From positions 4,960,001-5,024,000 of the forward strand of contig OX344752.2 in NCBI GenBank assembly GCA_947034885.2: a stretch of DNA of 64,000 nucleotides. Reading direction: 5' to 3'. The notes under the pieces are model-generated. The model saw nothing but the letters and a program-made list of their open reading frames with translations. It did not search any database and was not told where the DNA came from. Position numbers and translations under genes: made by a program. Shown here one piece after another: positions 59,900 to 64,000 of this stretch (the first letter of the stretch is position 1; each line of letters begins with the position of its first letter). This stretch comes from Thuidium tamariscinum (lineage: Eukaryota > Streptophyta > Bryopsida > Hypnales > Thuidiaceae).

Positions 59900-60293
59900 T
59901 TTTTTTCATGTACCTCCTGATATGGAAATATTTTTAGTTTATTTTTCAATGGTCAAGAAATAGATGAGGAATCTAACAAAAGTCATTGCATATTTTTTGA
60001 ATCCTTATTCAATTAGTTATGAACTTTTGAACACAGTCTACCCTGGGTCTTTATTAGTGATCATAGGCCGATTGAAATTAATCCATGAAAATTTGAAGAA
60101 GAAATGTAGGCCTTGTTAAAAAAATAGCATTGTGTAAAGTAATTTTAGTGGTTTTTAGAAGTGTACTTTTCTAAATCTCAAATGAATTCTTGAATTAATC
60201 ATTATTTCATCTTTCCTAGTACTTGTGAAATGGTAGTTGAACAACAAATTATAATTTAAAATTATATTAGTAGCCACTTAGTTAGGAATGAAT
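59900..60293 (+). repeat. Single arm of the foldback family
   Basis: Matches 46070-46430 (GAATCTAACAAAAGTCATTG, GAATTAGTTATGAACTTTTG and the ..TTAGTTAGGAATGAAT end). It is cut at 60294 by an LTR. Confidence 0.8.
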
Positions 60294-60549
60294 TATTGAG
60301 ATTACAAAGGTATTGATGGATGAAAGGCTTTACTTAGATGGTAGGAAGATGCAAAGACCCATGAGTGGGCTGATCTTATGCTAGAAGCCTTTCCCTAGTT
60401 ATCCACAAACCATGTGGGATAACTACCTTTCATGGGCTGCCTTTGACTACGAGCAATACCCAATGGACTCTAAGACTAACCTAGTGTCTAATGCTACACC
60501 TAGGGCTGAATGTACATGGTCTACACTAATATGTACATGATCTTCAACA
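60294..60549 (-). repeat. 3' LTR (type A) of the minus-strand element
   Basis: 256 bp, next to the complement of the polypurine tract CTCCCACTTTG. Confidence 0.9.
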
Positions 60550-60634
60550 CTCCCACTTTGAGAGTGGTCAAAGGTGCAATGAATTATCATTGCAATCAAG
60601 TTTGGGTTGGTGGCTTACCAAGTACGCCATAAAA

Positions 60635-61680
60635 CTATCTCAACACTCTCTTGACCGCTGCCCAACACTTTGGGCCATACTTACACATGCATTCACATAC
60701 AACACTCATCGATAATGCCAAATCAGCCCTTGTGGCTTCCATGGCATGCTTCAAAGAACTCACCGCTGCCTTATAAGGCACACCTTGCATTTCAGCCCTT
60801 GCCTCCTCCAATTCGTCATCTATGAGCTTGGGCAACTCCTCATGAGTGTTAAGTGGTGTACCTAGGGCTTTGCACTCCGTTTGCATAGCCAACTCCCACT
60901 TGCTTGCATCTTCACAATCCAACACTTCTCCAAGTGTGGTTCCATCTCCAAAGCAAGGTAGGTTGGCTTCTTCTTCACGTTGTGGGGGAAGAATGTGATT
61001 CAGCCACCAATCTCCTAGAGGCCTACGAGTCCTTGTTGGATAACGTGGCTCCTCTTGCTCCTCCAAGGGCTGATCATGCTCTTGCTCCCTTGGTGAAGTG
61101 CTTGGAGAAGGAGCAGTTGATCTCTTCACTTGGGAAGTGGTCACCTTCTTCTTGGGCTCCACCAAGTCCTCATCTTCCCCTCCTTGCTCTTCATCTTCAT
61201 CATCTTCCATATGCACTCTTGGAGTTGTGCCCACTACATAGGCTGGTCCTCCATTTCTCCCACTTGGGCTCATCTCCAAGAGCTTGGGATCAGCACCTCC
61301 ATCCTCCAAGAAGGTCACATCCCTACTCTTGATGATCTTCTTCGTCTCCACACACATCAGCCTATAAGCCTTGGTTCCCTCACAATAACCAAGGAAACGG
61401 CACTTGATGCCCTTGGCATCCAACTTGGTCCTCTTGGCACTTGGGACCAATGCATACGCCATGCACCCAAAAATCCGCATGTGAGACACATGGGGCCTAA
61501 TACCACTCCAAGCTTCTTGGGGTGTCATGCTAGTCAAGGCTTGGGTGGGGCAACGGTTCCTTGTATAAACCGCATTGGACACCGCCTCCCCTCAAAGCTC
61601 AAACTTCAACCCTTAGCCATGAATCATGGCCCTTGCCATCTCCACAATGGTACGATTGGCACGCTCCGCTACCCCATTTT
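60635..61680 (-). pseudogene. Integrase C-terminal half joined to the RT-deletion remnant
   Basis: Reads from ..NGVAERANRTIVEMARAM with two stops near 61615 and 61590 into the open frame 61582-60635: AVYTRNRCPTQAL, KCRFLGYCEGTKAYRLM, a hinge with one QPLEEQ unit, then ELAMQTECKALGTPL and the AAVKRVLR end. It shares the junction seen at 27987 and 52430. Confidence 0.85.
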
Positions 61681-62616
61681 TGTTGGCATCACCCAAAGTG
61701 TCTCCAACTCAATTCAGCCTCCAAACACTCACTTGGAAGCCAATTGGGCTGAAATGGCAACAATCAGCCCTTCCAAGGACCTTCCAAGCTCCTCCCAATC
61801 CAAAGAAACGACCAAAAACACTCCTCACAAGTGCCTCATCTCTACTCCACACCAAATCAAACCCTAATCAAGCTCAAATTCACCACAGGAATGTAATGGG
61901 CTAGTGCTCCTTCAATTCAGCAAGCAATCTCTCAATGCTCCTCACAAATAGGGTACTCCACACAACAAGGGGCTCAAGCCTTCTAATCAGCCCTAAATGG
62001 ATGCTACTACTCACAATAACCACCTCAAGGACAACAATGGCCTCCAATAGCCCTAATTGGATCACCAATCCACCAAAGCACCCTAATTGGCCCTCAATGG
62101 CTCACAAGGGGCAGAAATCAGTCCTCTAAGGATCAAGAAATCCATGAATTGCCTCACTCACTCACAAGGGCTCTAATCAGCCCTCTATGCATGGCAAACT
62201 CCTCAAGCAACTCAAATATGCTTCCAAGGCCTCCAAAGGACTCTCACTAGATTGCAATTGGCACCATCACAATCCACAATGCACTCAAATGCACAATCAG
62301 CCTCAATGGGCTCCCAATGTACACTTTCTAAGCACAAACTCAAACTAGGAGCTTCCAACCAGCCCTAACTAGGTCTGATTACTACCATAAGCAAACTCTC
62401 ACCCAAAATGTATTCAAAACCTCACAAACCAGCCCACAATAGCTCCTAAAAAAATTCCTTTTTTTTTAAAATGCACTCCAAAGTTGTTGATATTTGAAAA
62501 ATGACTCACACTATATGGTTTGTAGGTGAAAAGTGAGAAAGGGCTGAATACTCCTCCAAGCTCCAAGATCTCCTCCAAATGCTTTGAATTCCTCCCTCAA
62601 ACGCAACTCCAAATGC
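61681..62616 (-). other. Leader of the minus-strand element
   Basis: The reverse complement of the B1-type leader (compare 19560-20500), including the region just before gag (GGTGCTGCCAACA). There is no gag start, since the deletion falls just before it. Confidence 0.8.
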
Positions 62617-62630
62617 GTGGGCCCATAACC

Positions 62631-62877
62631 TATTGAGATTACAATGTTATGAATGGATGAAAGGCTTTACTTAGATGGTAGGAAGATACCAAGGCCCATG
62701 AGTGGGCTGAACATAAGGGAGAAGCCTTTCCCTAGTTATCCACAAACCATGTGGGATAACTAAACACCAAAGGACTACAAGCAATACCCAAGGGACTCTA
62801 AGGCTAACTAAGAGTCTAATGCTACTCCTAGGGCTAAATGTATATAGTCTACACTAATATGTACATGATCTTCAACA
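62631..62877 (-). repeat. 5' LTR (type B) of the minus-strand element
   Basis: 247 bp with the complement of the half-tRNA primer-binding site (GTGGGCCCATAACC) at 62617-62630. Confidence 0.9.
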
Positions 62878-63180
62878 ATCTGACCTCCAATAGCAACTCA
62901 CATGAGTGGGCCCATAATTTACTGAGTGAAAGAACACCATGATGAAGTATTCCAATGAAAGAAGAACTCAAACAAGTATGAGAAAAGGATCTCAAGTCCA
63001 TGCTAGGGACTAACTTCTTATATTACTCTACCAACTAATGGAGTGACTAACCATATGGGTTATATCTCTTCTACAAGGGCTGCCCCTCTCTATTAGCACC
63101 TTTAAGAAGGTTGCCCTCTCTAAAGACACATTGTTTAGCTACAAACAATCTTTTAATCTAACTACTCAATTTCTTCAACA
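62878..63180 (-). mobile_element. Family C 5' LTR with leader stub, minus strand
   Basis: LTR 62920-63180 (261 bp), primer-binding site complement GTGGGCCCATAATT at 62906-62919, and about 28 bp of family C leader before it is cut by the LTR ending at 62877. Confidence 0.87.
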
Positions 63181-63536
63181 AAAAAGAGACAAAAGGTTGG
63201 TTGCTCCTCCAAGCTCCAAGATCTCCTCCAGATGATTTGAAGTTCTTCCTGAAGCGCAACTCGAAGTGTGTGGGCCCATAACCTATTGAGATTATCAAGT
63301 ATTGGAAGAAAGACTTTACTTAGATGGTAGGAAGATACCATGCCCCATGAGTGGGATGAACATAAGGTAGAAGCTTTTTACTAGTTATCCACAAACCTTG
63401 TGGGATAACTAACCACAAATGGGCTGCCTTTGACTACGAGCAATACCCAATGGACTCTAAGTCTTACTAAGTGCCTAATGCTACTTCTAGGGTTGTATGT
63501 ACATGATCTATACTAATATGTACATGTTTTTCAACA
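63181..63536 (-). mobile_element. A/B-type 5' LTR with leader stub, minus strand
   Basis: LTR 63284-63536 (253 bp), primer-binding site complement at 63270-63283, and about 89 bp of leader cut off by the family C LTR. Thus three 5' LTRs sit within 0.9 kb, each interrupting the leader of the next. Confidence 0.87.
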
Positions 63537-64000
63537 ATCATTAGTAGATGATAGAAATCGTCATCTTAATTATCAAAAAGCTTGCTGAAATATCTATGGT
63601 GGCTAGAGTGCCCAAAATAGGACAAGTGTTTTTTGTAATCACCCGGTAGAAAGAATAGTGTCTTTACCTAATAGTTCACATAAACATTGTATTGCACTCT
63701 CACCAAATGTCTTCTCATGCTAAAAAAGGACCATCAAGTACTCATGTAATTCTTGATGATTCAGTTATTGCAACTCCGAAAAACTTGAAAGCTGCTGGCG
63801 CCATAGTTGATTGAGATATTGCTGACTGTAGAGAAGATTAAACTAGTGAGTACAAAGTTTCAAGTCTACACTGGATATGTATTGGCTAGAAGTCTATATA
63901 TTATTTTAGTGTCAGCTAACGACTGTTAAAGGACTTGTCCCTCGACTATTAGCCGATACCTTTAATGTATGCTAGCTAGTTCTCTTTTGTGTCGGCTATT
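63537..64000. other. Right end of window, nothing recognised
   Basis: AT-rich sequence with a few GTCGGCTATT/AGCCGATA-like strings near the end, possibly the edge of a further repeat. No gene seen. Confidence 0.5.

Larger units (their letters stand above)
60294..62877 (-). mobile_element. Minus-strand copia element with mismatched LTR types
   Basis: 3' LTR at 60294-60549 is type A. 5' LTR at 62631-62877 is type B (247 bp, about 9 bp missing near 62765). The primer-binding site is at 62617-62630. The internal region carries the same RT and RNase H deletions as A1 and A2. A further deletion, at about 61680, joins the leader to mid-integrase at CAACA. No target duplication (TGAAT left, ATCTG right). 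Two LTR types and no duplication point to recombination between two elements. Confidence 0.87.

Noticed and set aside
1..64000. tRNA or rRNA genes
   Set aside because: I saw no cloverleaf-compatible sequence. The only tRNA-like strings are the 14-bp primer-binding sites, which are complements of part of tRNA-iMet, not genes.

Overview
The window is nuclear DNA of a land plant. The evidence is a 17-exon NAA35/MAK10-type gene, a plant-style intronless protein kinase, plant-type Ty1-copia, hAT-like and LINE-like elements, and a (TTTAGGG)-like motif. The species cannot be read from the sequence. Long AT-rich spacers and heavy nesting of retroelements would suit a gymnosperm or a seed-free plant, but that is inference.

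Layout. 0.47-8.0 kb (-): complete-looking gene for the NatC auxiliary subunit NAA35, traced exon by exon to about 745 aa. 8-16.7 kb: AT-rich DNA with a 60-bp minisatellite and a decayed hAT-like transposase. 16.7-30.8 kb (+): a nested stack of Ty1-copia elements. It contains a nearly intact element, B1 (19290-24848), with a GAGGG target duplication, inside an older rearranged element, A1. It is followed by the pol and 3' LTR of another element, B2. 32.1-33.0 kb: more truncated LTRs. 33.27-34.17 kb (-): CDPK/PPCK-like kinase with a TATA box. 35.7-39.2 kb: a foldback repeat present twice, one copy carrying a small transposon with perfect 17-bp inverted ends.

39.98-45.36 kb (+): an unrecognised three-exon gene of about 938 aa with DDE-transposase-like features. 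47.8-53.7 kb (-): a second unrecognised gene converging on it, broken inside an exon by a young copia element, A2 (48677-53020, target duplication AACCC). 54-58 kb: AT-rich DNA with a LINE-like 3' end. 58.2-63.5 kb: a GC-rich island, a diverged copia fragment, and further copia pieces mostly on the minus strand.

The copia elements share three traits. LTRs are about 256-261 bp, beginning TGTTGAAG and ending CAATA. The primer-binding site GGTTATGGGCCCAC matches the anticodon arm of plant initiator tRNA-Met rather than its 3' end, which is the Drosophila copia 'half-tRNA' arrangement. The long leaders carry 60-bp tandem repeats. Three copies share the same two internal deletions that remove reverse transcriptase and RNase H but keep integrase. 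They therefore look like one non-autonomous lineage that probably moved using B-type enzyme.
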